A stretch of 64,000 nucleotides of DNA from Lichenihabitans psoromatis (lineage in GTDB: Bacteria > Pseudomonadota > Alphaproteobacteria > Rhizobiales > Beijerinckiaceae). Positions 29,125-37,898 of this stretch are shown here, piece after piece. Position 1 is the first letter of the stretch; every line of letters starts with the position of its first letter. The translations under genes were made by a program, and so were the position numbers. Under the pieces are notes generated by a model. That model was not told the DNA's origin. It did not search any database and saw nothing but the letters and a program-made list of their open reading frames with translations. Location of the stretch: contig NZ_CP036515.1 in the NCBI RefSeq assembly GCF_004323635.1, positions 2,915,501-2,979,500 of the forward strand, given 5' to 3'.

Positions 29125-29153
29125 TGTATAAGCCGACGCATGAGAAACCGCAA
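29125..29153 (-). promoter_or_regulatory. Candidate sigma-70 promoter for the rimP operon
   Basis: On the minus strand TTGCGG (29153-29148) and TATACA (29130-29125) are separated by 17 bases. Transcription from here would begin near 29117 and meet the terminator hairpin at 29077 about 40 bases later. The match to consensus is moderate. The plus-strand drug exporter starts 52 bases away in the other direction. Confidence 0.45.
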
Positions 29154-29204
29154 GGCTCCTCGCGTCATGCGTCGCCCCCTCCTGACCCTCCGGCCCTCCC
29201 CAGT

Positions 29205-30398
29205 ATGTCTTTAAAGCCCGATACGCTCAGCATGACCATCATGCTGGCCTTCATGACTGCCCTCGGTCCGCTCGCGACCGACATGTATCTGCCGTCCTTG
29301 CCCAGCATCGGGCATGCGCTTGCCGCTTCCGACGCCCAAGTGCAGACCACCTTGTCGGCCTATCTGGTCGGCTTCGCGCTCGGCCAGATCGTCTATGGAC
29401 CGATCGCCGACAAGCTTGGTCGCAAACCCGTCCTGATCGCCGGGTTCCTCCTGTTCATCGCGGGGAGCTTCGCCTGCGCGCTTGCTGGGTCGATCGGCTG
29501 GCTGGTCGCGGCGCGTGTGCTGCAGGCGTTCGGCGCAGCCGGCCCGATCGCCTTGGCGCGCGCCATCGTTCGAGATCTGTACCATGGGCCGCGCGCCGGC
29601 CGCGAACTCTCCCGCATGGGCGCCATCATGGGGGTGACACCGGCGATCGCGCCGATGTTCGGCGGCGTTTTGCAACAACTCTTCGGCTGGCAATCGAACT
29701 TCTACGCGGCGGGGCTCGGCGCCATCGCGGTCGCGATCTGCGCGATGCTGTTCCTGCCCGAAACCCTGCGGGCCAAACAGGCGGCGCCGCTCTCGCCGCG
29801 CGCCATTGTCCGCACGTTCGGGATGCTGCTCGGGCATCGCGCCTATCGGGTCAATGTCGCCATCCTCACGCTCGCCTACGCCGGACTATTCGCCTATCTA
29901 TCGGCTGTCTCGTTCTTGCTGCAGGGCGTCTATGGCTTTGGCGAAGTCGCTTTCGGGGCGGTCTTCGGGCTCGGCGCGCTGGCCTATGTGACCGGCACCG
30001 TGATCGCCTCCAAGATCGTGCGGCGGCGCGGCATCGATGGGACCATCGCGATCGGGGTCGCGTGTCTGTTCGTGGGCGGCGTGACGCAACTCGTCGCCAT
30101 GGCGGTTCTGCCGGATCGATCGACGGGGTTGATCGTGCCGATGCTGCTCTATCTGGCCGGCATCGGGTTGACGTTGCCGCAGACCATCGCGGCCAGCATG
30201 GAGCCGTTCCCGGACCACGCGGGTGCGGCCTCGTCGCTGGCGGGGCTCATTCAGATGAGCGTGTCGGCGCTTGCCGGTATCGCGGTCGGACAGGCCCTGA
30301 CAATCACGCCACTGGCTCTGCCACTCGCCACCGCTTTTTCGGGCACGGTCTGTTTCGTCCTCTTCAATCTGACCCGACATTGGCGCCCGGCGACCTGA
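29205..30398 (+). CDS. Bcr/CflA-type multidrug MFS exporter
   Basis: Inner-membrane proton antiporter of the DHA1 family, 397 residues with about 12 hydrophobic segments. PLATDMYLPSLPSIG (about 22-36) is the Bcr/CflA hallmark. YGPIADKLGRKPV near 63-75 is the MFS loop 2-3 motif, and the RAIVRDLY block near 120-127 is typical of the subfamily. The frame is open further upstream, but those 76 residues are polar and unlike the family, so ATG 29205 (MSLKPDTLS) is chosen. No clear ribosome site is visible. The substrate cannot be predicted. It converges with the alpha/beta hydrolase, 10 bp apart. Confidence 0.9.
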   Translation: MSLKPDTLSMTIMLAFMTALGPLATDMYLPSLPSIGHALAASDAQVQTTLSAYLVGFALGQIVYGPIADKLGRKPVLIAGFLLFIAGSFACALAGSIGWLVAARVLQAFGAAGPIALARAIVRDLYHGPRAGRELSRMGAIMGVTPAIAPMFGGVLQQLFGWQSNFYAAGLGAIAVAICAMLFLPETLRAKQAAPLSPRAIVRTFGMLLGHRAYRVNVAILTLAYAGLFAYLSAVSFLLQGVYGFGEVAFGAVFGLGALAYVTGTVIASKIVRRRGIDGTIAIGVACLFVGGVTQLVAMAVLPDRSTGLIVPMLLYLAGIGLTLPQTIAASMEPFPDHAGAASSLAGLIQMSVSALAGIAVGQALTITPLALPLATAFSGTVCFVLFNLTRHWRPAT

Positions 30399-30408
30399 TC
30401 GGCCGACA

Positions 30409-31206
30409 TCAGGCGATCTGCTCGATCGCCGCGATGAGGCGGACGAGGTCTTCGTCGCGAGACAGCCGGTGATTGCCATCGCGCACCAGCGTGATGCTGA
30501 CCGGGTCTGCGGCGAGATGTTCGACCAGCGTCAGGGCATGTTGCCAAGGGACATCGCTGTCCTGCATGCCTTGCAGGATGTGGACCGGACAATGGGCCTC
30601 GACGTTCGAGCCGAGGAGCAGATGCCGACGCCCGTCTTCGATCAAGGCGCGCGTGATCGGGTAGGGCGTCTCGCCATAGGGCGACGGGCGATACCAGACG
30701 CCGTCACGCTCGATCTGCTCGCGGATGTCGGGCGTCAGCCTGTCCCACATCAATGTTTCGGTGAAGTCGATCGCGGGCGCGATCAGCACCGCACCGCCGA
30801 GGCGATCCGTCTCACCGGCCGCCGCAAGAGCACGGGCCACCAGCATAGCGATCCAGGCCCCCATCGACGAGCCAACGATGATCTGGGGCCCGTCGGTCGA
30901 GGCGCGGACCACCGCCAGCGCATCGTCGAGCCATTGCCCAATGGTTCCGTCGACGAAGTCGCCACTCGACTCGCCGTGTCCGGAATAGTCGAATCGGACA
31001 AAGCCCCGCCCGTGCTCGCCGGCCCATCGGTCGATCGCCAGGGCTTTGCCGGATTGCATGTCGGACATGAAGCCGCCCATCCAAATCACGCCGGGGCGCG
31101 TTTCGCCGGACGGGGCTGCCGGCCGTCGCCGGACCGCGATGCGGCGTGGCACACTCTTGTGATCCCGGCTTGAGACGGTCACGACGGATGGAACAGTTTC
31201 GTTCAT
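30409..31206 (-). CDS. Alpha/beta hydrolase (ABHD10-like)
   Basis: Serine hydrolase of 265 residues. The nucleophile elbow is GSSMGAW near 112-118, the acid is the Asp in MQDSDVP and the His lies in DGNHRLSR near the C-terminus, giving a complete triad. RFDYSGHGESSGDF carries the oxyanion-hole region. The pattern matches the group related to mitochondrial ABHD10, which cleaves thioesters and acyl glucuronides; the bacterial substrate is unknown. It is divergent from the glycosyltransferase, with 75 bp between the starts. Confidence 0.86.
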   Translation of the reverse strand: MNETVPSVVTVSSRDHKSVPRRIAVRRRPAAPSGETRPGVIWMGGFMSDMQSGKALAIDRWAGEHGRGFVRFDYSGHGESSGDFVDGTIGQWLDDALAVVRASTDGPQIIVGSSMGAWIAMLVARALAAAGETDRLGGAVLIAPAIDFTETLMWDRLTPDIREQIERDGVWYRPSPYGETPYPITRALIEDGRRHLLLGSNVEAHCPVHILQGMQDSDVPWQHALTLVEHLAADPVSITLVRDGNHRLSRDEDLVRLIAAIEQIA

Positions 31207-31281
31207 GGTTACGATTGTACACTCGCGACTAAGACGCTGGCGAGTAGTCCGTCAGCCCCCCAATGCGATTGTCCCGTTTCG

Positions 31282-32514
31282 ATGAGCCATGATCTCGCAT
31301 CCCCTTTCGTCCATGCGGCGCCTTCGCGGCTTGCCGGCCGAACCGTGCTGCAGATCATTCCGGCGCTCGAGGCCGGAGGGGCCGAGCGCACAACGATCGA
31401 TATCGCGGCCGCTTTGGCCGAGGCCGGCGCGCGATCTCTCGTGGCCACGACGGGTGGGCGTCTCGTCAGCGAGTTGCAGGCGCGGGGCGGCATCTGGGTG
31501 CCGTTTCCGGCCGATACCAAGAACCCGGTCGCCATGGCGCGAAACGTGCTGAAATTACGGGCGCTGATCCGCGACGAGCGGCCCGCGGTCGTGCACGCAC
31601 AGTCGCGCGCCCCGGCCTGGGTCGCGCTCGGTGCGACCCGCATGACGGGCACGCCGCTCATGACGACCTACCATGGCAGCTATTCGGGCAGCCACGCCAT
31701 CAAGCTTCAGTATAATTCGGTGATGGCGCGGGGCGACGCCGTCATCGCCAACTCGCATTTTACCGCCGAGACGATCGCCCGCCTCTATCCCTGGGCGCGC
31801 GATCGGGTCCGCATCATCTCGCCCGGGGTCGACCTGCGCGAGTTCCACCCCGACACGGTCCACGTCTCGCGCGTCGAGGCGCTTCGGTCCGCCTGGGGCA
31901 TCGCGCCGGACCAGAGGGTCGTGCTGCTCGCCGCGCGCCTGACGGAATGGAAGGGCCAGAAGGTGCTGATCGCGGCGGCCACCAAGCTGCGCGATCGAGG
32001 CGTTTCGGACCTTGTCTTCATACTCGCCGGCGACCATCAGGGCCGCAACCGCTATGTGGCGGACCTCGACGCGCTGATCGCCGACCATAAACTCGGCGAT
32101 TTGGTGAAACGCGTCGGCCACTGCGCCGACATGCCGGCGGCTCTCCTGGCCGCGAGCCTCGTGATCGTGCCCTCCACACGACCCGAGGCGTTCGGCCTGT
32201 CGGCCGTGGAGGCGCAGGCAATGGGCACACCGGTGGTGGTGAGCAATCTCGGGGCCGTACCGGAAACCGTGCTGGCGCCTCCCGAGGTTCCGCCGGAGCA
32301 ACGGACGGGTTGGCGGGTGCCGGCCGGCGATGTCGAGGCGCTGGCCGAGGCGATCGCGAGCGCCCTGGCCCTCGGCGCGACGGCGCGCGACACGATGGCG
32401 CGACGAGCGCGGCTCCACATCGAGACAGAATTCTCGCTCGACCATATGACGGAAGCCATGCTCGACGCCTATAGTGCGGCGATCGAGGGACATTTGCCGG
32501 CCAGAGCGCGGTAG
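31282..32514 (+). CDS. Glycosyltransferase family 4 protein
   Basis: GT-B fold glycosyltransferase of 410 residues. The N-terminal Rossmann half begins VLQIIPALEAGGAERTTIDIA near 23-43. The C-terminal donor-binding half has VVLLAARLTEWKGQKVLI near 213-230 and the E-x7-E motif in RPEAFGLSAVEAQAMGTPVV near 300-319, a GT4 signature. There are no membrane segments, so it is cytoplasmic or peripheral. Sugar donor and acceptor are unknown; GT4 members in this order often build lipopolysaccharide or exopolysaccharide. No other glycan genes are adjacent. Confidence 0.9.
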   Translation: MSHDLASPFVHAAPSRLAGRTVLQIIPALEAGGAERTTIDIAAALAEAGARSLVATTGGRLVSELQARGGIWVPFPADTKNPVAMARNVLKLRALIRDERPAVVHAQSRAPAWVALGATRMTGTPLMTTYHGSYSGSHAIKLQYNSVMARGDAVIANSHFTAETIARLYPWARDRVRIISPGVDLREFHPDTVHVSRVEALRSAWGIAPDQRVVLLAARLTEWKGQKVLIAAATKLRDRGVSDLVFILAGDHQGRNRYVADLDALIADHKLGDLVKRVGHCADMPAALLAASLVIVPSTRPEAFGLSAVEAQAMGTPVVVSNLGAVPETVLAPPEVPPEQRTGWRVPAGDVEALAEAIASALALGATARDTMARRARLHIETEFSLDHMTEAMLDAYSAAIEGHLPARAR

Positions 32515-32665
32515 GGCAGGGTTGGAACCGACCGCGTCGCTTTGCGGCTCGATCCCGGTGGATTCGCTCGCTCAACGCTTTGGATTGAGTTTGCCGGAGG
32601 TGATCTCGATCGCGATCGACCAACCGCCGAACCCGAAACTCGGCCTTCCGTGACCTGGATCAACC

Positions 32666-33220
32666 ATGCCTGATTTCACGACCCCACCTCAGCTCCGCGT
32701 CGCGACGGCAGCCGATGCAGATGCGATTGCGGCACTCCATACCGCGAGTTGGCGCTCGGCCTATCGGGATGCGCTCAGCGAGGCCTATCTCCGGGGGCCG
32801 ATCGAACAGGAACGCCTGGTCTTCTGGCGCGACCGGTACAGGCATGCCGGGCCTGGGTTGTGGACCGTGGTGGCAGAGGACGCAAAGGGTTCGCTCGTCG
32901 GGTTCCTCTGCGCCTTGCTGGATCATGATCGCGACTGGGGCAACTATATTCACAATCTGCATGTCGACCCCGATGCCAAGCAGCAGGGGATCGGACGCAT
33001 GATGATGCGGGCTGCGGCCGACCATTTCGTCTATGCGCTGCCGCGCCGGCCCGTGTATCTCTTCGTCCTGCAGAGCAACATCGCGGCTCAGGCGTTCTAC
33101 AACCGGCTTGGCGGCGATCCTGTCGAAGAGTTGGTCGCAACACAGCCCGACGGAACCTCGGCCCGCGCCATCCGCTATGCTTGGCCGAGTGTCGCGGCCT
33201 TCGCCGATGGCGTCGCGTGA
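32666..33220 (+). CDS. GNAT family N-acetyltransferase
   Basis: Single-domain acetyltransferase of 184 residues. The N-terminal IAALHTASWRSAYRDALSEAYL is the pattern of GNAT enzymes near ribosomal-protein and small-molecule acetylases. The acetyl-CoA loop is LHVDPDAKQQGIGRMMM near 95-111 (Q-x-x-G-I-G), and YLFVLQSNIAAQAFYNRLG is the final motif. The acceptor is unknown. The stop is 10 bp before the start of the aldolase-fusion gene, so the two are likely co-transcribed. A 151-bp gap separates it from the glycosyltransferase. Confidence 0.87.
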   Translation: MPDFTTPPQLRVATAADADAIAALHTASWRSAYRDALSEAYLRGPIEQERLVFWRDRYRHAGPGLWTVVAEDAKGSLVGFLCALLDHDRDWGNYIHNLHVDPDAKQQGIGRMMMRAAADHFVYALPRRPVYLFVLQSNIAAQAFYNRLGGDPVEELVATQPDGTSARAIRYAWPSVAAFADGVA

Positions 33221-33230
33221 GGCGGTTCGC

Positions 33231-34172
33231 ATGACGCTCTTTCTGGTGTCCGTGAGGTCGGATGAGGAGGCGCGGATCGCTGTGGCGGCGGGTGCCGACG
33301 CGGTGGTGGTGAGCCGGCCGAGGCCCGACGCTTTCGCCCCGACAGTGCCAACCATGATTGTCGACGTCGCCGCTGACCTGCTCACGCCGGCGGTGGACGG
33401 GCCGTCGATCGCCATCGGCGGGGAAGCGAGCCACGGCTTGGTCATGATCCGAGAGACCGCTCCGACCGAGGTCGATCTCGATGCGATCGTTGCGGCAGGG
33501 CGCGCTGGCATCATGCTCGCAGCCGCCGGTCGCCTCGTCGATACGCTCGGTCTGGCTGCGCTCGACGACATCGCGTCTCGATGCCGGTCGCGCGGGCTGC
33601 TGGTCGGCTTCTCCGGCGGCTTGGAATCGCCCGATATCTCGCGCCTGCTGACATTCAAGCCCGACATTCTGTTAGTCGGCCGCGCCCTGCGCGTCGCGCA
33701 TCGATGCGACGCGCCGCTCGATCCGGACGCGATCGCATTGTTTCGTGGCCTCTTTCCGCAGCCGTCCGCCGCGATCCGCCCGGCCAAGACACCGGCCAAG
33801 ACAGAGGAGAGGCCGAGGCGTTGGCGCGATCGGATCTTCGTCCGCGACATGGTGCTCGAGATCGATGTTGGCGCCTATGCAGAGGAATTTGGACGACGCC
33901 AGCGCGTCCGCTTTTCGATCGAGGCCGAGATCGAGGCGATCGATCATCCGACGCGAGACATGCGGGATGTCGTCTCCTACGATCTCTTGACCGACACGAT
34001 CCGGCAGGTCGCGGGAGCGGGCCATGTCGAATTCGTGGAAACGCTCGCCGAAACCATCGCGGCCCGCATTCTCGGCCATCCCCGCCTCGCGGCCGTCCAT
34101 GTCACGGTCGAAAAGCTCGATCTCGGGGCAGGGGTGGTGGGGATCGACATCTGGCGTGAGGCGGGTGGATAA
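33231..34172 (+). CDS. Degenerate MfnB-like domain fused to dihydroneopterin aldolase (FolB-like)
   Basis: Two-domain protein of 313 residues from ATG 33231. Residues 1-176 resemble (5-formylfuran-3-yl)methyl phosphate synthase (MfnB): LVSVRSDEEARIAVAAGAD, then GIMLAAAG, RGLLVGFSGGL and PDILLVGRAL. The conserved D-V-K of the archaeal enzymes is V-V-S here (26-28), which removes the Schiff-base lysine, and the centre is shortened. Residues 200-313 are a FolB-type aldolase that keeps E219 in GAYAEEF and K295 in VEKLDLG. Hence the aldolase is probably active and the N-terminal domain perhaps structural. The pairing suggests tetrahydromethanopterin or methanofuran synthesis rather than plain folate; that is inference. 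The in-frame extension to 33033 overlaps the GNAT gene and was discarded. Confidence 0.72.
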   Translation: MTLFLVSVRSDEEARIAVAAGADAVVVSRPRPDAFAPTVPTMIVDVAADLLTPAVDGPSIAIGGEASHGLVMIRETAPTEVDLDAIVAAGRAGIMLAAAGRLVDTLGLAALDDIASRCRSRGLLVGFSGGLESPDISRLLTFKPDILLVGRALRVAHRCDAPLDPDAIALFRGLFPQPSAAIRPAKTPAKTEERPRRWRDRIFVRDMVLEIDVGAYAEEFGRRQRVRFSIEAEIEAIDHPTRDMRDVVSYDLLTDTIRQVAGAGHVEFVETLAETIAARILGHPRLAAVHVTVEKLDLGAGVVGIDIWREAGG

Positions 34173-34237
34173 GTCGCGATCGGGCACGGCCTCATCGGCC
34201 GGCAGGTTTCCGATTCTCCAGCCTTGAAGCGAATCTC

Positions 34238-35461
34238 TTGTCCACAGCTCTCGATGCGTCGCCTGCGACCCGCCCACCTGACCCTCATGTCGCCTTGCAG
34301 CCACCCCAAGGGTCGCTGATCCAACCGATCTTCGGAGGCTTGCTGGCCGCCGTCGTCGGCTTCGCGGCCACGTTTACGATCGTGTTGCAGGGGTTTGCGG
34401 CCGTCGGTGCAACGCCGGCTCAGGCCGCCTCCGGCCTGCTGGTGCTCTGCGTGGTGCAAGGTGTCTTGTCGATCGGGTTGTCGCTCGTGTGGCGAGAGCC
34501 GATCAGCATCGTCTGGTCGACCCCTGGGTCGGCGCTGCTGATCGTGACCGGCGCGCAGGCGGGCGGCTATCCGGCCGCCATCGGGGCCTTCATCCTGGCC
34601 GGCGCGCTGATCGTCGCGGCCGGCTTGATCAAGCCATTCGGCCGGTTGGTGGCCGCCATCCCGTCTGGCCTTGCCAATGCCATGCTGGCCGGTGTGTTGT
34701 TCGAGATCTGTCTCGCGCCGGTCGAGGCGCTGAAAACCTCGCCCACTCTGGTGTTGCCGATCCTTCTGGCTTGGGTTCTGGCGCTGCGTTTCGCGCGCCG
34801 CTTTGCGGTCCCGATCGCGGTGGCGGTTACGGTGCTGATCGTCGTTTTCGTGACCAAGCTGCCGGCCGGTGCCCTGAAGGACGCGTGGCCGACCTTAATC
34901 CTGACGCAGCCGGTCTTTGCCTGGTCGTCGCTCGGCAGCCTCGTCGTGCCGCTTTTCATCGTCACGATGGCGTCTCAAAACGTGCCGGGTTTAGCGGTGC
35001 TCCACGCCAATGGCTACAAACCCAATATCAGCAAAATCTTCGTGGCGACCGGTCTCGGCAGCATCGTCAATGCGTTTGGTAGCGGCGGGCTCATCAATCT
35101 GGCGGCCGTGACGGCGGCGCTTTGCGCTGGACCGGACGCGCATCCCGACCCGGCAAAACGCTACTGGTCGACCATCGCGAATGGGGTCGGTTATGTGGTG
35201 CTCGGCCTTTTCGCGGCCTTTGCGGCAGCCTTCATTCTGGCATCGCCGTCCTCGCTCTTCACGGCGGTGGCCGGCCTCGCCCTCATGGGCAGCTTCGCGG
35301 GGGCTCTGTCGTCTGCCCTCGCGCATCCGCAGGACCGTGTCGCGGTCGCGATCACCTTCGTGATGACCGCGTCCGGTGCCAGCTTCTTTGGCATCGGCGC
35401 GTCGTTCTGGGGTCTTCTCGCGGGCGGGCTCGTGCTCGTCGTCGAGCGGTTCAGACGCTAG
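34238..35461 (+). CDS. BenE family benzoate/H+ symporter-like transporter
   Basis: Inner-membrane transporter of 407 residues with about 12 hydrophobic segments. The N-terminal IQPIFGGLLAAVVGFAATFTIVLQG, the STPGSALL block and VTMASQNVPGLAVLHANGY (about 245-263) are the hallmarks of the BenE family. GSGGLINLAAVTAALCAGPDAHPDPAKRYWST is also conserved in pieces. The family imports benzoate in a few characterised cases; no aromatic catabolism genes lie nearby, so the substrate is open. The start is TTG 34238; no better codon precedes the first membrane helix. It converges with ubiG. Confidence 0.87.
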   Translation: MSTALDASPATRPPDPHVALQPPQGSLIQPIFGGLLAAVVGFAATFTIVLQGFAAVGATPAQAASGLLVLCVVQGVLSIGLSLVWREPISIVWSTPGSALLIVTGAQAGGYPAAIGAFILAGALIVAAGLIKPFGRLVAAIPSGLANAMLAGVLFEICLAPVEALKTSPTLVLPILLAWVLALRFARRFAVPIAVAVTVLIVVFVTKLPAGALKDAWPTLILTQPVFAWSSLGSLVVPLFIVTMASQNVPGLAVLHANGYKPNISKIFVATGLGSIVNAFGSGGLINLAAVTAALCAGPDAHPDPAKRYWSTIANGVGYVVLGLFAAFAAAFILASPSSLFTAVAGLALMGSFAGALSSALAHPQDRVAVAITFVMTASGASFFGIGASFWGLLAGGLVLVVERFRR

Positions 35462-35505
35462 CGAGCCGCCGCTATCCGCGCATGGGCTCCTATCTCGCCA
35501 GGGTT

Positions 35506-36285
35506 CTAGCGCGTCGCCTTGCGCTGTGCCGTCACGAAGTAGTTCACGTCCGTGTCGCGCCCGAGCGACCAGATGTTGTGCAGCGGATCATAGGTCATCC
35601 CCGTGCGGTCGAGCACCTTGAGGCCGGCGCGGCGGATCGGCATCACCAGCTCCTCCGGGGTCACGAACTGGTTCCAGTTGTGGGTGCCGCGGGGCAGCCA
35701 GCGCAGCACATATTCGGCACCGACGATGGCCAGAAGAAAGCTTTTGGCCGTGCGGTTCAGCGTCGAGGCGATCAGCAGGCCGCCCGGCTTCACGAGGCTG
35801 CAGACCGTCGCCATAAAGGCATTCCGGTCGACCACATGCTCGACCACCTCCATGGCCAAGACCACATCGAACCGCTCGCCCGACGCCGCCAGCGCCTCGG
35901 CGGTCGTGGCGCGGTAGTCGATCGGCAGATCGAAGGTCTCGGCATGGTGGCGCGCCGCCGCGATATTCTCGCGGCCAGGATCGATCCCTGTGACGGTGCC
36001 GCCGAGCCGGCAGAGCGGCTCCGACAGCACCCCGCCACCGCACCCGATGTCGAGCATCGACAGGCCATGAAACGGACCCTCGTCGGGGCTTGTTTCAGCA
36101 TCGGGTCGATGCGTCTCGATCATCTCGCGCAGATAACCCAGGCGCAGCGGGTTGATCTCGTGCAACTTACCCATCGGACCCTTGGGGTCCCACCATTCTG
36201 CACCGAGGCGTTCGTAGCGCGCGAGATCGACGGGATCGACACTCTCGCGCCGTGGCATGTCGGCCTGAACCTGATCCTGCATCAT
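35506..36285 (-). CDS. ubiG: Ubiquinone biosynthesis O-methyltransferase UbiG
   Basis: SAM-dependent methyltransferase for both O-methylation steps of ubiquinone synthesis. It has 259 residues from ATG 36285, which has AGGGAG upstream; the frame reaches 36405, but that extension is not conserved. VDPVDLARYERLGAEWWDPKGPMGKLHEINPLRL in pieces (about 15-48) is the UbiG N-terminus. SAM motif I is LDIGCGGGVLSEPL near 74-87. VLAMEVVEHV, MFTATVCSLVKPGG-like and GTHNWNQFVTPEEL follow in the standard order. It is divergent from lysC, a pairing common in Hyphomicrobiales. Confidence 0.95.
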   Translation of the reverse strand: MMQDQVQADMPRRESVDPVDLARYERLGAEWWDPKGPMGKLHEINPLRLGYLREMIETHRPDAETSPDEGPFHGLSMLDIGCGGGVLSEPLCRLGGTVTGIDPGRENIAAARHHAETFDLPIDYRATTAEALAASGERFDVVLAMEVVEHVVDRNAFMATVCSLVKPGGLLIASTLNRTAKSFLLAIVGAEYVLRWLPRGTHNWNQFVTPEELVMPIRRAGLKVLDRTGMTYDPLHNIWSLGRDTDVNYFVTAQRKATR

Positions 36286-36476
36286 CGCTTCTGCTCCCTG
36301 ATGGGCGACATATAGGGCTCGAGTGGTTCGCGCGTCACCCGCCTTGCCGCTCGGTTGACAGCCTTCGGCCGGGCCGTCATCTATACGCGCCGTTTCGGAC
36401 CCCACCGTTTGAGTTGTGGTCGCCCGAACATCACCGGCCCTCGGGTTCCTGGCCCTCGGCCCTTACCGAACGTTTC

Positions 36477-37715
36477 ATGGCCCGTCTTGTTTTGAAATTC
36501 GGCGGTACGTCCGTCGCCAATCTCGATCGAATCCGCGCTTCGGCGCTGCATGTGAAACGCGAGGTCGAAGCCGGCCATGACGTAGCGGTCGTGGTCTCGG
36601 CCATGTCGGGCAAAACCAATGAACTGGTGGGCTGGTGCCGCGAGGCGTCTCCACTCCACGACGCGCGCGAATATGATGCCGTCGTGGCGTCGGGTGAGCA
36701 GGTGACGGCCGGGCTCATGGCGATCGTCTTGCAGAGCATGGGCATCACGGCTCGTTCATGGCAGGGCTGGCAGGTTCCGATTCTCACCTCCGACCAGCAT
36801 GGCTCCGCGCGGGTGCTCGGGATCGACGGCGCGGAGTTGATCCGCCGGTTCGACGAGCGGAAGGAGGTGGCGGTGATCGCCGGCTTCCAAGGGATCCATG
36901 CCGAGAGCGGTCGCATCACCACCCTTGGGCGCGGTGGATCAGACACCAGCGCCGTCGTGATCGCGGCCGCCCTCAAGGCTGACCGTTGTGATATCTATAC
37001 GGATGTCGATGGGGTCTACACGACCGATCCGCGCGTCGTCGCCAAGGCGCGCCGGATGGATCGCGTAGCCTTCGAGGAAATGCTCGAAATGGCGTCGCTC
37101 GGCGCCAAGGTTTTACAGGTGCGGTCGGTCGAGGCCGCCATGGTCCATCGGATCAAGGTCTTCGTCCGCTCCTCGTTCGACGATCCGGCTGCGCCGGCAT
37201 CTGGAACGCTGATTTGTGCTGAAGAGGACATCATGGAACAGCAGATCGTCACCGGCATCGCGTTCTCGCGTGACGAGGCGCAGATCACGTTGCGCGGTGT
37301 GTCCGACCATCCGGGCGTTGCGGCCGCGATCTTCGGGCCGCTCGCCGACGCGGCCATCAACGTCGACATGATCATCCAGGTTGTGTCGGATGACACGACC
37401 ACGACCGACATGACCTTCACGGTCCCGACGGCTGACTATGAGCGCGCACGTCTCATCATCGAAGGCGCCCGCGCCGCAATCGGGTTCGGCTCGCTGCAGG
37501 GCGCCAACGACGTGGTCAAAGTATCGGCGATCGGCATCGGCATGCGAAGCCATGCGGGCGTCGCGGCGCGTGCGTTCAAGGCCTTGGCCGACAAGGGGAT
37601 CAATATTCGAGCCATCACGACCTCCGAAATCAAGTTTTCGGTGTTGATCGACGCCGCCTATACGGAACTCGCGGTACGGACGCTGCATACGCTGTATGGT
37701 CTCGATCGTGCCTAG
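36477..37715 (+). CDS. lysC: Aspartate kinase
   Basis: First enzyme of the aspartate family (Lys, Thr, Met and diaminopimelate), phosphorylating L-aspartate. It has 412 residues from ATG 36477; the frame is open further upstream without homology. KFGGTSVANLDRI near 6-18 is the kinase signature, and GRGGSDTSAVVIAAAL near 150-165 and YTDVDGVYTTDPR near 174-186 complete the catalytic domain. Two ACT domains follow (about 265-412; LRGVSDHPGVAAAIF and AIGIGMRSHAGVAARAF), so feedback inhibition is likely. Its product also feeds meso-DAP for MurE. It is divergent from ubiG and precedes ptsP. Confidence 0.96.
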   Translation: MARLVLKFGGTSVANLDRIRASALHVKREVEAGHDVAVVVSAMSGKTNELVGWCREASPLHDAREYDAVVASGEQVTAGLMAIVLQSMGITARSWQGWQVPILTSDQHGSARVLGIDGAELIRRFDERKEVAVIAGFQGIHAESGRITTLGRGGSDTSAVVIAAALKADRCDIYTDVDGVYTTDPRVVAKARRMDRVAFEEMLEMASLGAKVLQVRSVEAAMVHRIKVFVRSSFDDPAAPASGTLICAEEDIMEQQIVTGIAFSRDEAQITLRGVSDHPGVAAAIFGPLADAAINVDMIIQVVSDDTTTTDMTFTVPTADYERARLIIEGARAAIGFGSLQGANDVVKVSAIGIGMRSHAGVAARAFKALADKGINIRAITTSEIKFSVLIDAAYTELAVRTLHTLYGLDRA

Positions 37716-37838
37716 CCTCGCGGGACGCTTTTTTAGTCCCGGGGTACGATCCTTGCTTCGACTCGGCCGTTAGGTGACAGTCGCTGGTGCGGCTTCGACG
37801 AGTCGGACGATTGAGTTACGGCGGAGGGGGAAGACATC

Positions 37839-37898
37839 ATGGCGGCTTCGTCCTTGACCGAGTCTTGCCGGCACACGGCCGGGGCTCCGCAGCCGTGA
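37839..37898 (+). CDS. Possible 19-residue leader peptide upstream of ptsP
   Basis: A short frame of 19 codons follows GGAGGGGGAAG with eight-base spacing, the best ribosome site in the lysC-ptsP gap. Its stop lies inside the GAGGGG that serves ptsP, 13 bases before the ptsP ATG. The peptide (MAASSLTESCRHTAGAPQP) has no recognised family and no run of a single amino acid, so a classical attenuator is unlikely. Coupled translation is conceivable. It may be chance. Confidence 0.3.
   Translation: MAASSLTESCRHTAGAPQP

Noticed and set aside
29112..29168. An 18-codon minus-strand frame with AGGAGG upstream of rimP as a leader peptide
   Set aside because: If the promoter at 29125-29153 is right, the transcript begins after its start codon. 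The purine run may be incidental in the complement of a C-rich stretch.
37721..37741. CGGGAC/GTCCCG hairpin after lysC as a terminator
   Set aside because: The T-run lies inside the loop, not after the stem, so it does not have intrinsic-terminator form. A six-base stem can occur by chance.
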